A stretch of 64,000 nt of DNA. Origin: Balaenoptera acutorostrata. Taxonomy: Eukaryota; Chordata; Mammalia; Artiodactyla; Balaenopteridae. The notes beneath the pieces are model-generated. The model ran no database searches. It had not been told where the DNA came from and was given only the letters and a program-made list of their open reading frames with translations. Location of the stretch: positions 2,786,001 to 2,850,000 of the forward strand of contig NC_080079.1 of assembly GCF_949987535.1 (NCBI RefSeq). Direction: 5' to 3'. Position 1 is the stretch's first letter. Each line of letters starts with the position of its first letter. Both the position numbers and the translations under genes were made by a program. Below, one piece after another: positions 29,280 through 41,700 of this stretch.

Positions 29280-32200
29280 TCATCCTCCCTGCACAGCCCC
29301 AGGAGGCCCGTGAGCTCGTGTTCCCACAGCCCAGGGCACTCTGAGCTGAGCTTCTGGGCTGATCCGGGCGAGGCTTTCTCTCTTGGCCACCTGGAAAGGC
29401 GAGGGGTTTTGTGACGGCAGGTCACAGGAGGGGGGTGTGTGTGGCGTGCACGGAGGGGCCCTGCTGTCTGTGTGGCGGGGTGGCAGCCTGTGGATGGTGT
29501 GTGGGGCAGAGCCAGGGTGGGCACCGTGTCGGTCGGCCGAGTGGACGTGTGGGGCGTTTGCGTCCCGTCACGTGTTAGAGCAGTGGGTGCTTGGGGCTGG
29601 CGCTCGGAAGTGAGTCCGATGGAGAACATCCCTTCATGGGGGAGCCACCAGGAATGATACTCTCTAGAGGGGGGTGCGGGCCAGAGGGACACGGAGGACC
29701 CTCTAATCTAGGACCAGAGGCACCCACGGGGCTTGGTGTAATTGCTCCTAAGTTATCAGGATGCTGGATTTAGAAACATTATGTATGAGCGGTTATAGAG
29801 TTGGTATCATTTTCTTGGCCTATAAAAAATTTAGACATAGTCTAGCATCAGCTTGTGTGTGACAGAAGTTTGCCTTCGACACTCGAGGATTTCTGGTTCC
29901 ACGTGGGAATTCTAATTCCATTTATCAATGAGAAGTGCTGAAAGGGTTTCAATCTGATTAGGCTCTATGACTAGAGAAATCCAGAGGTGCAGAATTATAA
30001 CACTATGGTTGTCTTTAGTAGAAAATGCAAATATTGCAGCAGAGTTGGCCGGCTCTGGTCTGGATTTCCCTTGAACCATTTCCTCGCCGGATCTGGCAAA
30101 ACAAACAAATACAAAACAACACACCAACAAAAAGCATGTCTTAAATGAAACCTGCACAGTAAGAACCTTGATGGATAGGAAAGTTCACATACATCACCAG
30201 ATGGCCGGAGTGAAATCTTTGAATGTTGCTGCTTGTTATTTTTTATTTTTGATGAACTCTAGAGTTGTTTATGTAGATTTAAATCATAATACTGTTTTCA
30301 GACTTAAAGAGGTCCTCCGCGTGTTGTCTGTCACTTGTGAAGTGACAGGAAGCTCACTGAATGGGGGGGAGGGAAGAGTGGTTGGCAGGGACGGTGGTGC
30401 AGAAGGCGAGGGCCGCCAATCGGATCCTGTCTTCTTTACCCAAGAAGTCTGCTTTAATATCACTTTGTTTCTGCTCTTCTGCTCTTGCAAAGGACGGCAA
30501 GTCCTAGGAAACTGTCTGTGCCCTTGCCCTGCATAGGTACCACCTTCTGGTTGGGTGAGATTATCCGTTTCAGAAATGTAGTGAACTTGAGGTTCCCAAG
30601 TTATTTTGTGCAGTGGAGCAGCTTTGTGTCCATGTGAAGCAGAGACACAAAGAGGCCTTGTTGTTTGGGACAGGTCAGAGGTTCAGGGAGCTTTGAAAGG
30701 ATCGAGTTGGGATAATTGAGTTATCAGATGCCAACTGGTCGCTTCCGTGAGCCCGTGTCTTCATCCCCTGTCAGTCTGATGGGATCCAGAAGGCTGGCCA
30801 GTGGGTCCGTCCTGGTTCTGCCCCCGAAGTTCTCCGCCTCCCCAGGTTGGTCTTATGAGCCAAGAGGGCCTGAGATAGCGTCTTGCCTTCCCCTCCCCCC
30901 AACTCAGTAGTCTCTAAGTGCCTGAGCGAAGGCCAGAGCCCAGGATGTGAGGGAGCGCCCTGGCCCTCCAGCTGTGGTCCGTCCTTCCTCTCGGGTGACA
31001 GCTGGTGAAGACAGCCACTCACCCGCCCACCGATCGCCCAGCTCCTACCTGCTTGTGCTGTTCATCCAAAAACGGTTAATCATTTGCCTCTTTCCCCCAC
31101 CAACATTAAAAAACAAAAACAGACAAACAAAACACTGGCTTTCATTCCAGAGCAAAACACTTTCTGTTTACTGGAGGGGTTCCCTGGGAGAGCATTGTCT
31201 CGAAGCCGCCCTGGACAGACAATGTACCAGAGAGTGGAAGAGAGGTTCTTCCTGGGTTCTCCTGAAGGTGTTTCTGTCTTGGTCTCTTTCCAAGTTTGTA
31301 TGATTATGGGGCACAGTTGTGAACGTGATGCCAGTGAACATGCCAGGAAATAGTTCACGCTACTTATAAGTATTTTGAATCATACATTTTATAAAAATTG
31401 TCCCCTGAGCCCATTTAAGAGAAAGTAACATTATTTAGGAAAAGGATGATTTTTCATCATGCTTCACTTGTTAAGTCTGAAAGATGCAGGGATGAAGTGT
31501 TTCCCCTGGAAATCCCTCAGGAATTGTCATGTGGGGCATGGACCAGTGAAAGCTGGGCCTGGGAAGGGACGCTGGGCTTCCTGGGAACAGCTCCCAGTGG
31601 ACGTGGTGTGACAGCCCAGGATGGCTGGCCCAGGGGTGGGCAGTGAGGGGGAGGGAGAGGGTCTCTGCTAGACCCCACCTGTGACCGGACCCCGTGCAGG
31701 GACAGACACAGCCCAGGGCCACTCCATAGGCCAGGGGCGGGTGGTCTTTCTTCTCCCAAGGACCCCCAGTTGTCCTTTACCAGGCGTATGGGGATCCCCT
31801 CTGGCCCATGTGTACCTTTGTGACAAGTGCGTGTGGACGGACAGATGGACCCTGCAGACCTCCCATGGGTAGCAGGGGAATGGCCTTGCAGCAGGGCTGA
31901 TGCGTCGTGAGAGCTGGGAGACAGGACACAAGTCTCGTGCACTGTTCTTACCATCGCCCATTGGCGTGTCCCCGGGGGCCTCTCTGCTCTCAGGGAGCCC
32001 CTTCCCCGAGTCCCTCAGCTGGAGGCTGCTGTGGAAAGCGTCCCACCCTTCTGCTCAACCGGGGGCCTCTCTGCAGCCTTCGAACCCGAGGCCCTGCTGC
32101 CCACGGAGGCTTCTCCCAAGTGTGGGTTCAAGGTTCCCAGGGCGGCGAGGTGCCCGCGTGTTTGAGTGCGTGCTGCCTTCCCCGGGTGGAGGCCCTTCCA

Positions 32201-32390
32201 ACTCTGAGGGGCCCCGTTTGCTCCCTCTTGCAGTTGCCGGCCTTTGAGCCTCCTGTCTGGAGCTGGCAGTGGGTCGGGTGGACCACAACTTAGAGATCTT
32301 TTCATGTATTGAGCCACGTGGAATCCAGTATCCAGGAACCAGGGGCCAAACCATCTATGAAGTTGGGAAGTCCTTTGGCTCTGCCAAAAG
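29280..32390. other. Intron 6 segment without recognised genes
   Basis: 29280-29760 is GC-rich; 29760-30300 is AT-rich with an octamer ATGCAAAT at 30025-30032; 30300-32390 is mixed and GC-leaning. Nothing else recognised. Confidence 0.35.
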
Positions 32391-32395
32391 GTCAT

Positions 32396-32512
32396 GGTGT
32401 GGCAGGGGGCTGGCGTGGCAGGCGTGGTAGGGGCTGGTGTGGCTAGTGTGGCAGGGGGGCTGGCGTGGCAGGTGTGGCAGGGGCTGGTGTGGCAGGGGCT
32501 GGGCTCTGGACT
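32396..32512 (+). repeat. Minisatellite of GGGGCTGGTGTGGCA-like units
   Basis: Imperfect tandem units of GTGTGGCAG and GGGGCTGGYGTGGCA over about 117 bases, on a G-rich strand. Confidence 0.85.
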
Positions 32513-33960
32513 GGATGGGCATCAGTCTGAGCTCCCCCCGTGGCAGTGACCCTTGGACGTGCAGGTCAGGCCCCTGGGCTCGTCTGCACTACCGGACCAC
32601 AGGCCGGCCCAGTGGGGCTGAGGTTAGGACTGGTGCCCTAGAACTGCCTGTGCAGGGCGCCACGGGCAGGCCACGAGTGGCTCTGGTCAGGGGGTGTCAC
32701 TGCCTGCTGCGCACCAGCCTTGGGGGGGGGTGCGCGTGTCTCCCCGTGGAATTCCCGGCCTTGTGCTTAGTTGTGAGGCAGCTCTCAGGTCTGGAGCGCC
32801 CTGGCCTGGGCCCCTGCTGTGCCCTCGAGGCGGGCCCCGTTGATGGGAGTTTGCAGGACAGACAGACGTGCTCACCTGTGCCTGGGACGGCAGCGCTGGG
32901 TCCTCCCTCCTAGCCCAAGCCAGGCGGGGTGGCACCCATCATCCCCTCTCAGGCAGCCCATCACAGGGGCCCTGACTCCGCTCTGGGGGTTGAGACAGGT
33001 GAGTGCAAGACCCTCCAGAATCCCGCTGAGAGAAGCAGCCCAGGGCCCCGTGAGTTTTCCTGTTCCCACCCCCACCCGGACTCCTGCTGAGGACAGCGCA
33101 GATGCCTACAGGCCCCATGTTCTGATTAGATCCCCCCAGGCACACGGATCTCTCCTGATCCAGACCTGATCTGCCGGGTTCCAGAGGCCCAGCTTCGCAC
33201 AGGGAATGAGCGTGGGCTTCTGTGAGGGCCAGCCCCGGGCTCCACAGTGCCCAGCGTGTGTCCTGCTGACCGCAGGTCTGACCGCAGGAGGGGCAGCGGA
33301 GGTCTGAGGGTGGAGCGTGGGCTGCAGCCACGTGCGGGCTCGTTGGCACCTGTGGAATCGCTCACCTTGTCCACAGCCTCCGGGACTCCCCTCTTCGTAC
33401 CAGGAGCAGAGTGAGTGAGTGAGAAACAGGCGGAAATTGGAGGGAACTGAGGGGGGTGAACTCAGAAACCCCAGACCCGGCCCTCAGGCTGCCGCTAATA
33501 GTGTGCGAATGAGCAGTCGTCAAACAGCTCCCGGGAGAGGAAGCAGGGCTTCCCGAAGGGAGAGCAGGGAGGACCTCGCCAGGAGGAGGCACCTACCAGG
33601 ACCCTGTGTGCTGTGAGGGGGCCCCAGTTAGAGTTGCTGGTGTTTATTGAGCACCTACTATGTATAAGGGACAGCTGTGAACTCATAAGACGACACCTGC
33701 CCCTGATGACCGAGGCGGAGGCCTTGCTGGTCAGGCGGGACCTGCAGCCAGTGCCTGGGGGGTGGGGTTGGGGGGGTGATTTGCCCTGAGCTCCTGGGTC
33801 AGCCCAGGAGGAAGTGATGTCTCTGCCTGGAGGGCGGGAAGGCCTCTTGGGTCTTGGGGGTGAAGATGACTTTCCAGGTGGAGAGAAGGAGGAGCCCGCA
33901 GCTCAGGGGTGGGAGAGGAGGGAGGGACAGGCTCTGTCAAAGCTAAGGTCGCCCCACAAA
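32513..33960. other. Intron 6 GC-rich segment with a trace of an old repeat
   Basis: GC-rich. Around 33639-33675, TTTATTGAGCACCTACTATG and following bases resemble a common MIR/L2-class motif. No gene. Confidence 0.4.
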
Positions 33961-33964
33961 GCAC

Positions 33965-34105
33965 AGGACCCCCAGTTCAGTCTGGATTTCAGAGAAGCAA
34001 CGACGAATGTTTTAGGTTAAGTATATCCCCAATATCGCCTAAGACATACTTATCCTAAAACATCCGTCGTTGCTTCTCTGAAATTCAGATTGAACTGGGT
34101 GTCCT
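33965..34105. repeat. Long imperfect palindrome (two 60-base arms), hairpin-type interspersed repeat
   Basis: Left arm 33965-34024 and right arm 34046-34105 are reverse complements at 55 of 60 positions, with a 21-base loop. The text (GTTCAGTCTGGATTTCAGAG on the left, CTTCTCTGAAATTCAGATTG on the right, then GGTCTGGTAACCCCAG) resembles a hairpin repeat I recall as common in mammalian genomes, but I cannot name its family. A MITE-like DNA element is the simplest reading. Confidence 0.85.
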
Positions 34106-34139
34106 GTAGTTTTTCTTGCGGGTCTGGTAACCCCAGCCC

Positions 34140-34985
34140 GGGCAGGGCACGGGAGCCGAGGGCTGGGTCTTCATCCATGCGATGGTCCTCCCCGGAACCG
34201 TGAAGCTGCGAGAAGGAAGTTGGGGGAGAGTGGGAGGGGGGAGGGGACAGATTGGAGAGTTGGGTGCTGGCCCGATGGGCAGAGCGCCCCCGGGGGCACC
34301 AGTGCGGGCCTGGGGGTGGGGCCCAGGCTGAGGCCCGCTGGCTGGCACTGGCAGGGCAGGGGTGGGATGGAGGTGCCTAGCTGCCCCTCAGGGCACTCAC
34401 CCACTCACCCTCTCCCTGCTGGCTGGGACCCTGCCGATGGGCACAGTGGGGCTCCACGGGGGTGAGGAAGTGCACAGAAATCTAGGGAGGCGTTGGGGTC
34501 TTTAAAAACGACTCACCGCGCACCCCCAGCTCTCCTGGGATTCAGCCTGCAGAGATGCATGGGGGCTGGAGCAGGAGCCCCTCCCTCCCACTCACGGGAC
34601 CACTTGACCCTCCGTGGCTTCCGAGGGCTTCGAGATCCGTTTTCCTTCTTTTGTGTGTGAAGGAGTCGCTTTGACTCGATCGAATGCCATCTGTAATGCT
34701 GAGCAGGCTGGTTTCAGCCCTTGGAATACTTCTGAACGCGCACCATCAGTGTGAGTCTTCAGTGCTCCTGTTTGGAATCAGCCTCTCCCCATGCCCCTCA
34801 CGGTGCCAGCCCCGTCCCGCCTTGGCCCGAGCAGCCCCCTGCCCCCCCCCCGCATGCCCTGCCCCGTGCCCCCCTGCACGGCTCACAGTGGTCCTGCCTC
34901 CCAGCCTGTTCCTGGGGCCCCACGATTCCGGGTTGTGGATCCTCGAGGCGCCCTGTGTGCCAGTGATGACGAGAGCCTTGCAGAG
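34140..34985. other. Intron 6 GC-rich spacer
   Basis: GC-rich, C-run near 34842-34851; no gene or clear repeat. Confidence 0.35.
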
Positions 34986-34989
34986 ATGA

Positions 34990-35400
34990 TGGTCACGCGG
35001 CGGAATCAGGGCTGACCCGCCTCGGCCTCCGCGAATCAGGCTGACTCCAAGCGAATGAGATTTTAATCACCTGTCACTGCCGCCCGCACTTTCTCTATAT
35101 TTATGATAATTTTTGGGGTTCTTTTTATTGAAATCAGTGTTGACTGAATCAAGTAATCCTGATTAGCAATCTTACTGTACCCAGTCAAGAGTGAAATGCA
35201 TCCCAGCCTTGTTGGTACACTGAGCATTCTGAAATTGAACAACACAAAAAGAAACAGGCGAAGTTTGTTTGTCTTGATTATAGGTGCCGGCTTGGGTGTT
35301 TGCGGAGGGCAGCTGTTTGTAATTGTTCCTGCAAACGCGAACGTTCAGTGACACCCTGGCAGGAGGAGCTAGTTATCCAGTTTCTTTAAGTTCATGGTGT
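34990..35400. other. Candidate conserved element in a GC-rich region
   Basis: An abrupt AT-rich island with GTAATCCTGATTAGC at 35154-35168 (paired OTX/PITX-like TAATCC and ATTA cores) and GATTTTAATCACCTGTCA near 35058-35075. No repeat recognised. Confidence 0.4.
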
Positions 35401-37555
35401 TGGACCAATGGAAGCTGACCCGATTTTAGTTAGTTTCCGTGGTCGGAAATGTGAAATTTGCAAGAAAAAAAAAAAAGTGCAGCGAGGAGTGTTTTCCTGG
35501 GGAGGCATGGCAGGAAAGCCTGGTGGTGCTGCTTCTTCATGGCCCTGCTCACCACATCACCCTTGGAAATGGAGACGTATTGATCCTTCAGGCAATGGGA
35601 GTAAGCTGTGAAGGTGACAAATAAATATAAGCTTTGAAAGCACTCCTTTAGTTTCTCCGAGAGGAGCAATCCGTCATGGCGTGGCACTATCAGATCAGTG
35701 GCAGCTCTGAGATGTAAGGGGTGCATTCCTCCCGACGTGACAGCCAGTGGCCTTCCTCGTGGCTCGCAGAGGTGGAGGCCGAGGCCAGAGGGTGAGGACC
35801 AGCTGCGTGGGGATTGCTTCCCAAACGATGGGGCTTTTTTCCTCGAGGTTCTTTATTCCACTCGCTCACCAGCGAACGCCCCAGAGTGAGAAGCAGGTTA
35901 TCCACTAAGGCCGCTGTCTTAGTGTTCTATCCCATTTAGTTATGAAAGCGTCAGCAGTGCCTTTTGCTTTGGAGAGTTTGTTTAGAAAGTCAAATGACTT
36001 CCCCGGAATGGATGGAGAGTTCCTGCCCAGCGGGCGTTCGTGCCTTCATGCCTGGCAGGGCAGCATGCTTCTTCCCGCACTGCCCTCACCTCCACCCCCG
36101 TGGGCCCGGGGACGACCACAGCCCCACATCCTTTTGGCACCAGGAGAGAGGGGACATGGCCCCTGAACTCTGGGCACAGCCTGTCGGCTGCCGAGGACGG
36201 CTGGGTCATGGCTAGGTCACCTCTGAAGACAGCTGTGCTTCTGGGGAGTGGGCCTTGGAGAGGCCCGCCCTGGTGCCAGAACCCTGGGGCGCCCCAGAGG
36301 CCCAGCTAGGCTCTGCTAGAGAGTTTGCAGGGGTGCAGCTCAGAAGAGGAGGGTCCAGGGGAGAGCAGGGCACAGAGCAGTTTGGGTTAGCTTGCGGCCA
36401 GTAGGTCTCACTTTGTGAAGGCAGCTGAGTGTATTCAGCTCACCTCGTCTCAGTGGCTGGAATAGGCAGTGGGCCCAAAGCGGTTCTGTCACCAAGGCTG
36501 GTAGAGCAGGAATGAGAAAACGCGTCATGAAAGGCTCCCAGTTTTTAAACAATTCTGAGTATGTTTCTGATTTTTGGCTCTGTGTCGGGTATCAGAGTAA
36601 CCATCAGGGACGAGATAGACCGTGGCCCTGCCCTCAGACAACTCGCAGTCGGCCTGGACAGGCCCGTCAACAGTTGGGGCAATTTGATGTATACTGTTTA
36701 GGGGCCCAGTTCTCGAAGAGGTGACTAACAAAGTCACCACGTCCAGGGCACGTTGGTGTGTAGTGCTGAGTGGGGTCCACTCTGGCCATCGGGATCTGCA
36801 GTGTGTGTGAAGAGCCTCACAGCCATGCTCAGGCCCTCGCCTCGATTTCCAAGGGATGGTCCCAGAGTGCACTTGGGTCCCAGGAGGACATTAGGGGCCC
36901 ACGGTGACCTCACATCAAAAATATCCCCAAGACACTACCTTTTCTACTTTAAGTGCCACTCTGTCCAGGGCCAAGAAAACACAAACCATAGTTGTATGGG
37001 CTCTAGTTTTTATGACACCTTAGCAACTCCCTGAGTTGGGTAAAAGCCTCTTCTCATGGTAAAATGAAATTGCTCCGTGTGCGTGCGCGTGTTCCAAGGA
37101 AGCCACGTCAGATCGTGTCACCACGCTTGGAGACCCTCCCTCGTGGGATAAAACTTGGTGCCGGGCATCTGGCTTGGCTTCTTGGGATGGATCAGGGGTC
37201 CACACACCTAGATATGTTACTGATTTGAATGTCTCTGCTTTAAATTCAATTCCCATCTTATGTGTATTAACAAGTCTTCACGATGCATTATTAAGGAGGC
37301 TGTTCTCCTACAAATGTTTGCGTAGCGTTGAATGTGTCCGTATTACTTCCAGCTCCCCACTGGTTGAGTTTACGCTAAATAGAATCCTTTCCAGGAGTGA
37401 AACCATTGTGTTTCTGCAGTGGCCGGGCACTGCCTGGGGACCCTCGTTCAGGACCCACTAGGGGCTCAGCCTTCAGGGGCTAATGATATTAGCCATGAAT
37501 GTGGCAAAATGTAACTGCTAATGGATTAAAAAAATGAGCAAAAGACATGGAAAAG
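35400..37555. other. Intron 6 segment without recognised genes
   Basis: Mixed composition; an A-run at about 35465-35476. Nothing convincing. Confidence 0.35.
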
Positions 37556-37559
37556 TCTA

Positions 37560-38020
37560 CAGAAGAGACTGGAATGGCCACATCAAGCAGTGTTTACTCA
37601 GTGACAGATCAAAGAATTGCCAATAAAACAGTGAAGATCTATGAATGAAAATGTTCAATGTGTCGTTATCACAGTAAGAAATAGGAAGCCTTGTGTCCTA
37701 CAACAGGGAGTGGGGAAGTAAGTTACCAAGACCCATATCAGGAACAACTAGGCAGCCATTTAAAAAGTAGATTGGTGAATAAATCAGAAATATTCTTACT
37801 ACATACAATGAAGAGGAAAGGACATAAAAATGTATGTACTGTATGATCCCACTTAAAAAAAAATATGGAAAAGGAACGATAAGGAAATAGAGTAGTAATT
37901 GTGGTTAGCTGTGGGCAGTGAGTTTATAGTTAATTTTTGTATTCTTTGTATACTTCTAGGTATTTTCAAAAAATTTGTAGAATGGGCATCCGTTATTTTT
38001 ATGATCATTTTACAGTGATC
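37560..38020 (+). mobile_element. Ancient L1-type 3' end fragment
   Basis: Sense-strand L1 3' text: GGCAGCCATTTAAAAAGTAG, GTACTGTATGATCCCACTT followed by an A-run, then a decayed tail (TTCTTTGTATACTTCTAGG). Diverged; edges are approximate. Confidence 0.7.
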
Positions 38021-38029
38021 CAGACATAT

Positions 38030-40600
38030 TACACATCAGGTGGGTTTCTGAGTAAGTCATTAGCATCTGAAATTGACCTAAGGTGTTGTTTCTTGTGCTG
38101 GATGTTATATGTGTTTCCAGGAGTGGGGTGAAGTGGCTGTGAAGGGTGACAGTTCCTGTTAGAGCTCCTCCTGCCCACCCCCCCGTATTTCTGGTGGCAG
38201 AAAGAGTGGGCACCTGCAGAAGCAGACACAAGGCAGAGCTGGGCTGGGAACGTCAAATTCTCTAAAAAGCACATGACGGTGTGTAAATGATGGCGCAGAA
38301 ATCCAGTTCGCAGCGTAAGGATTCCATTCACTCTGTCTTCGGCTCCTTCCTGAGCACGGCCACAGGGCAGAGGACAGTGGAGACGCTGGGCACGAGGTGG
38401 TGCAGGCCGGGCGGTCCTTCCATCCAGACCTCACTGTCTAACGACTCAGCCTCCGGGGCCCTGACCCGGCGGACACAATCTGTGACCCCCTTCGGTGGTC
38501 TGAGACGATGTCTCCGGGCAGTGGATGTGGAGGGAGAGTGAGGGCCAAAGGTAGGAGATAACAGTAGAGAAATGCGCACTCCCCTGGCTCTAGAGCCTTC
38601 AGCATGGGTAGCAGGACTGTCCAGAGAGGTGATGAGCTCCCCGTCATTGCCAGAGTGTGGCCACCAGAGATGCTGTCAGGGTGGTTCCCGGTCGGGCCAC
38701 TGGTTGCGAAGCAGATGGGACTCAGCTCTGTGGCCTCACGGCCTCCAGGAGCTCCTCCCTCTGTTAAGACAGATGATGGTTGATGGATTAAAACCGCGTG
38801 GAGAATGTTCTGGACCTTGTTGCTCTAAATCTCAGTATTTATGGGAAAACCAAGACTCTTATTCACTTAATTGTGTTTAGAACTGTGTTGAGTCCATTTT
38901 CAACTTAAAAAATCTGTGAGGCCAGAACGGACACCACGTCAACCATTGGGGGCTGGGGCTGGTGCTGTGCAGTCCGTGCAGCTGGGAATAGAGTGACGTT
39001 CCAGAAGCAGGCATTTTTATTTATCCCACCACCTGTGGAGTCTGGTTGGTTAAACTAATCGGGCAACGAGCACCTGAATTTACTGTCGTTGGCTGTCCAG
39101 CTTTTCAGGCTTCATTAAAAGCCGCCTCAGTGCTGTGAGGGGCAGGGGCCCAGGGCTCCTCCAGGAAGACTGTCACACACCTGCCCCTTGGGAGCTCCAG
39201 GAAGCCCTGCAGCAGGTGCGCTGTGCTCTCCGTGGCTCTCGAGCCTCCTTCCAGGGGATGCCGGCCTCCGCACAGCAGGTTTGGGCAGTGCGGGCCGTGG
39301 ACAACTGTCCCGGTCCCTCCCCATGGCATGCAGGGCCCTGCTGCCTCCTCTGATGGGATGCCCTCCCCTCTCGCTCAGGTGGCCTCACCATTTCTCGCCC
39401 CCGTTTCCAGTGTTCCCACTGTGTGTTCACACACCCTACCCCGGGGGTGGGGTGAGGGTTGCGCGGGTTTCTTCTGTGACTTTCTGTGCCAGTGGGCCGG
39501 CCCTCTCTGCCCAGGCCCCCTCGGGCTCCCTCCATCCCTCAGCCCTGAGCGCTTCCCAGTGGAGCCCTGGTGGGACCTGAGGCCTGAGCTGCTTTTTGGG
39601 CCAAGTCCGTCTCGGGTTGGATCGTCCGGCCCTTCAGCTCAGCCTCCGGGGAGCTGCCCCCCCAAACTCAGACTCTTGGGACCCCCGGCTCTGGTCTCAG
39701 CCTCTGCGCCTCTGGGCTGTGCGAGCTCTCCTCTGCCCGTTGAGATCCCCTACGTCTGCGGTTCCTGAGTCTCCTGCCCGTGAAGCCCCCTCCTCTGCTC
39801 CTTGTGGCCCTCGCCCCTCCATCCCCTCACAGAGCGTCCCGTGTGCCGCTCCCAGCCTCGCACGCCTCCCCTTCTGGTGCCCGCAGACAGCTAGCGAGTG
39901 TGCTGTCGCCCACGTTTTACCTGCACAGGCCTGGACTGCGTTCCTTTTGAAGGAAGGACGGAAGGAAGGAATGGCTGGCCCTCGGCACTTCAGGAAGCAG
40001 CGAGGTTCCTTCTAAGGAACTGAAATTCCTCCTAATTAAATGCAGCATGCTTGGTCCTCTTCTATCACCTGTGCTTGACTCATCCCCCGTGTCCCAGTGT
40101 TACAAACTTTACCTGCTCAGTTTTCTCAATCAGAATGTTTTAAATGCGTCAGGGATGTTAACACACAGATTCCAGCTCCGTCTTAAAATATTCACAGGCA
40201 TCTAATTTCCCTACTTCTTGAAGGCAGACTTTCTTGAATTCCAGCACATGCAAACAGGGGAAGGAGCTGGGTGGTGAATGGCACTTTGTGTCAGATTTTT
40301 ACCTCCTGGAAACATCTGTTCGGAGAGCGATGCAGGACAGGCTGTGTTTTATTTAGCATCTACTTTATCCCCACATGCACTAATTTGATTTGCAGGAAGG
40401 TAGTTACGCTTTTTCTGCTGGAAAATCATTCTGCTGTCGAGTGGTCCTTTCATGCAGCTGCCACAGAGAACGTGGATGCGTGCATCTTGTGGGCTGTGGG
40501 CTGGGCCCGGGGGCTGTCTCTCTGACCAGGCTGCATCTGCCTGCTGGGTGGCCGACCGCCCTGGAGCTGGTCGGGCCCGTGTGTACTGTGTCCCAGGGAA
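38030..40600. other. Intron 6 segment without recognised genes
   Basis: Mostly GC-rich with long chance frames on both strands. A GGAA run lies near 39951-39971. No gene or clear transposon. Confidence 0.35.
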
Positions 40601-40604
40601 GGCT

Positions 40605-40770
40605 CTTGAGTCAGGCGGCCAAGGGTTTGAATGCTGCTCTGTCATTTCCTAGCTGTGTGATTTGGGACAATTAAATTCCCTGGGCCTTGGCGTTTTGTCC
40701 TCCGAGGAGCAGATGACAAGACCGACTGTGTCGCTTACCTTGAAGCGAGAGTGAGCCCTCCGTGTGCTGG
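40605..40770 (+). repeat. MIR-type SINE fragment
   Basis: In order: CTTGAGTCAGGCGGCCAAGG, GGTTTGAATGCTGCTCTGTC, TAGCTGTGTGATTTGGGACA and AAATTCCCTGGGCC, matching the MIR consensus in sense orientation. Confidence 0.8.
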
Positions 40771-40850
40771 GGTGGCACCTGGCCGCTGGCCCAGAGTGGT
40801 CAGGAGTCAGGGACCCTGGCCGTCGCCGCTGCTGCTGAGTCTGAAATAAT

Positions 40851-40893
40851 AACAGCAGCAATGCTAACAGAGCATTATTGCTGCTGCTGCTGT
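40851..40893. repeat. CAG/CTG-rich imperfect inverted repeat
   Basis: AACAGCAGCAATGCT (40851-40865) faces AGCATTATTGCTGCTG and a further CTG run (40871-40893), with a 5-base loop and a 2-base bulge. Confidence 0.7.
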
Positions 40894-41594
40894 CAGCGGG
40901 ACGCTCCCCTGCCCTTCACCCTAACTTGGCCCTGCTGGTTTGGCCCCGGGGTGGACACATCCGGGCACCTCATGCCGCCCATCTATCGGGAGAGAAACTG
41001 AGACCCAGAGAGTGCGGGGGGGGGGGTGGCACAGGGGAGCCCAGGGCCCCGGGAAAGTGTGGGAGGGAGGTCGTGTGCTGACGGGCTCCGATAGGCCGCA
41101 GGGTGGAGCGTGGCTTCCCCCAAGCCGACCTGGACCCTCCTGCCATGTGGTGGTCTGTGGAGAGGAGCCCCTCACCATCTTCCTTCCCGGGGCCCTTGCT
41201 GCTGTGTCAACTGGGCCGTCCTGCTTGGGCCTCAGTCTTTCCATCTGTAAGATGTGAGCACCTCATGGTGACCCAGTCAGCCCCTGGCTTCGCACCAGGG
41301 TCCCAAGGGCCCTCGCATCACAGCACAAGCTCGAGACACACAGTTCAGGGTTCACGGACTCGAGGCTCAAGGCACTCAGGGGAGGGCCACCCCCAGGACC
41401 AGTCCTGCGCCTGTGGGGTTCACCTGCACCCCACAAATGTGTGTGGAGCTGCCCAGGAGCAGGCCTGCCCTCCAGGGCTACAGGGTGTGGGGCAGGGCAC
41501 AGATTTTAAGCCCGGTCTGCTTAGCAGAGTCTAAGTCTGTAGTAGCAAACATTGAAGGTCGCGGGATGGAGACGCATGTGACCTCCTGGGGTTG

Positions 41595-41700
41595 GACGCC
41601 GGGGCCAGTGCTGCTTGGTTCCCAGCCCCACTGCCGACCAGCTGCGCTGTCTGGGGTGCACTACCTCGGCCCTCTGTGCCCTGGTTCAGGGGGTCATGTC
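41595..41700 (+). repeat. Probable MIR fragment
   Basis: GGTTCCCAGCCCCACTGCCG, ACCAGCTGCGCTGTCTGG and CCTCTGTGCCCTGGTTCAGG follow MIR order in sense orientation. Diverged. Confidence 0.5.

Noticed and set aside
31084..31353. Short ORFs on both strands around 31.1-31.35 kb
   Set aside because: Under 100 codons, no domain, antisense partners equally open; chance.
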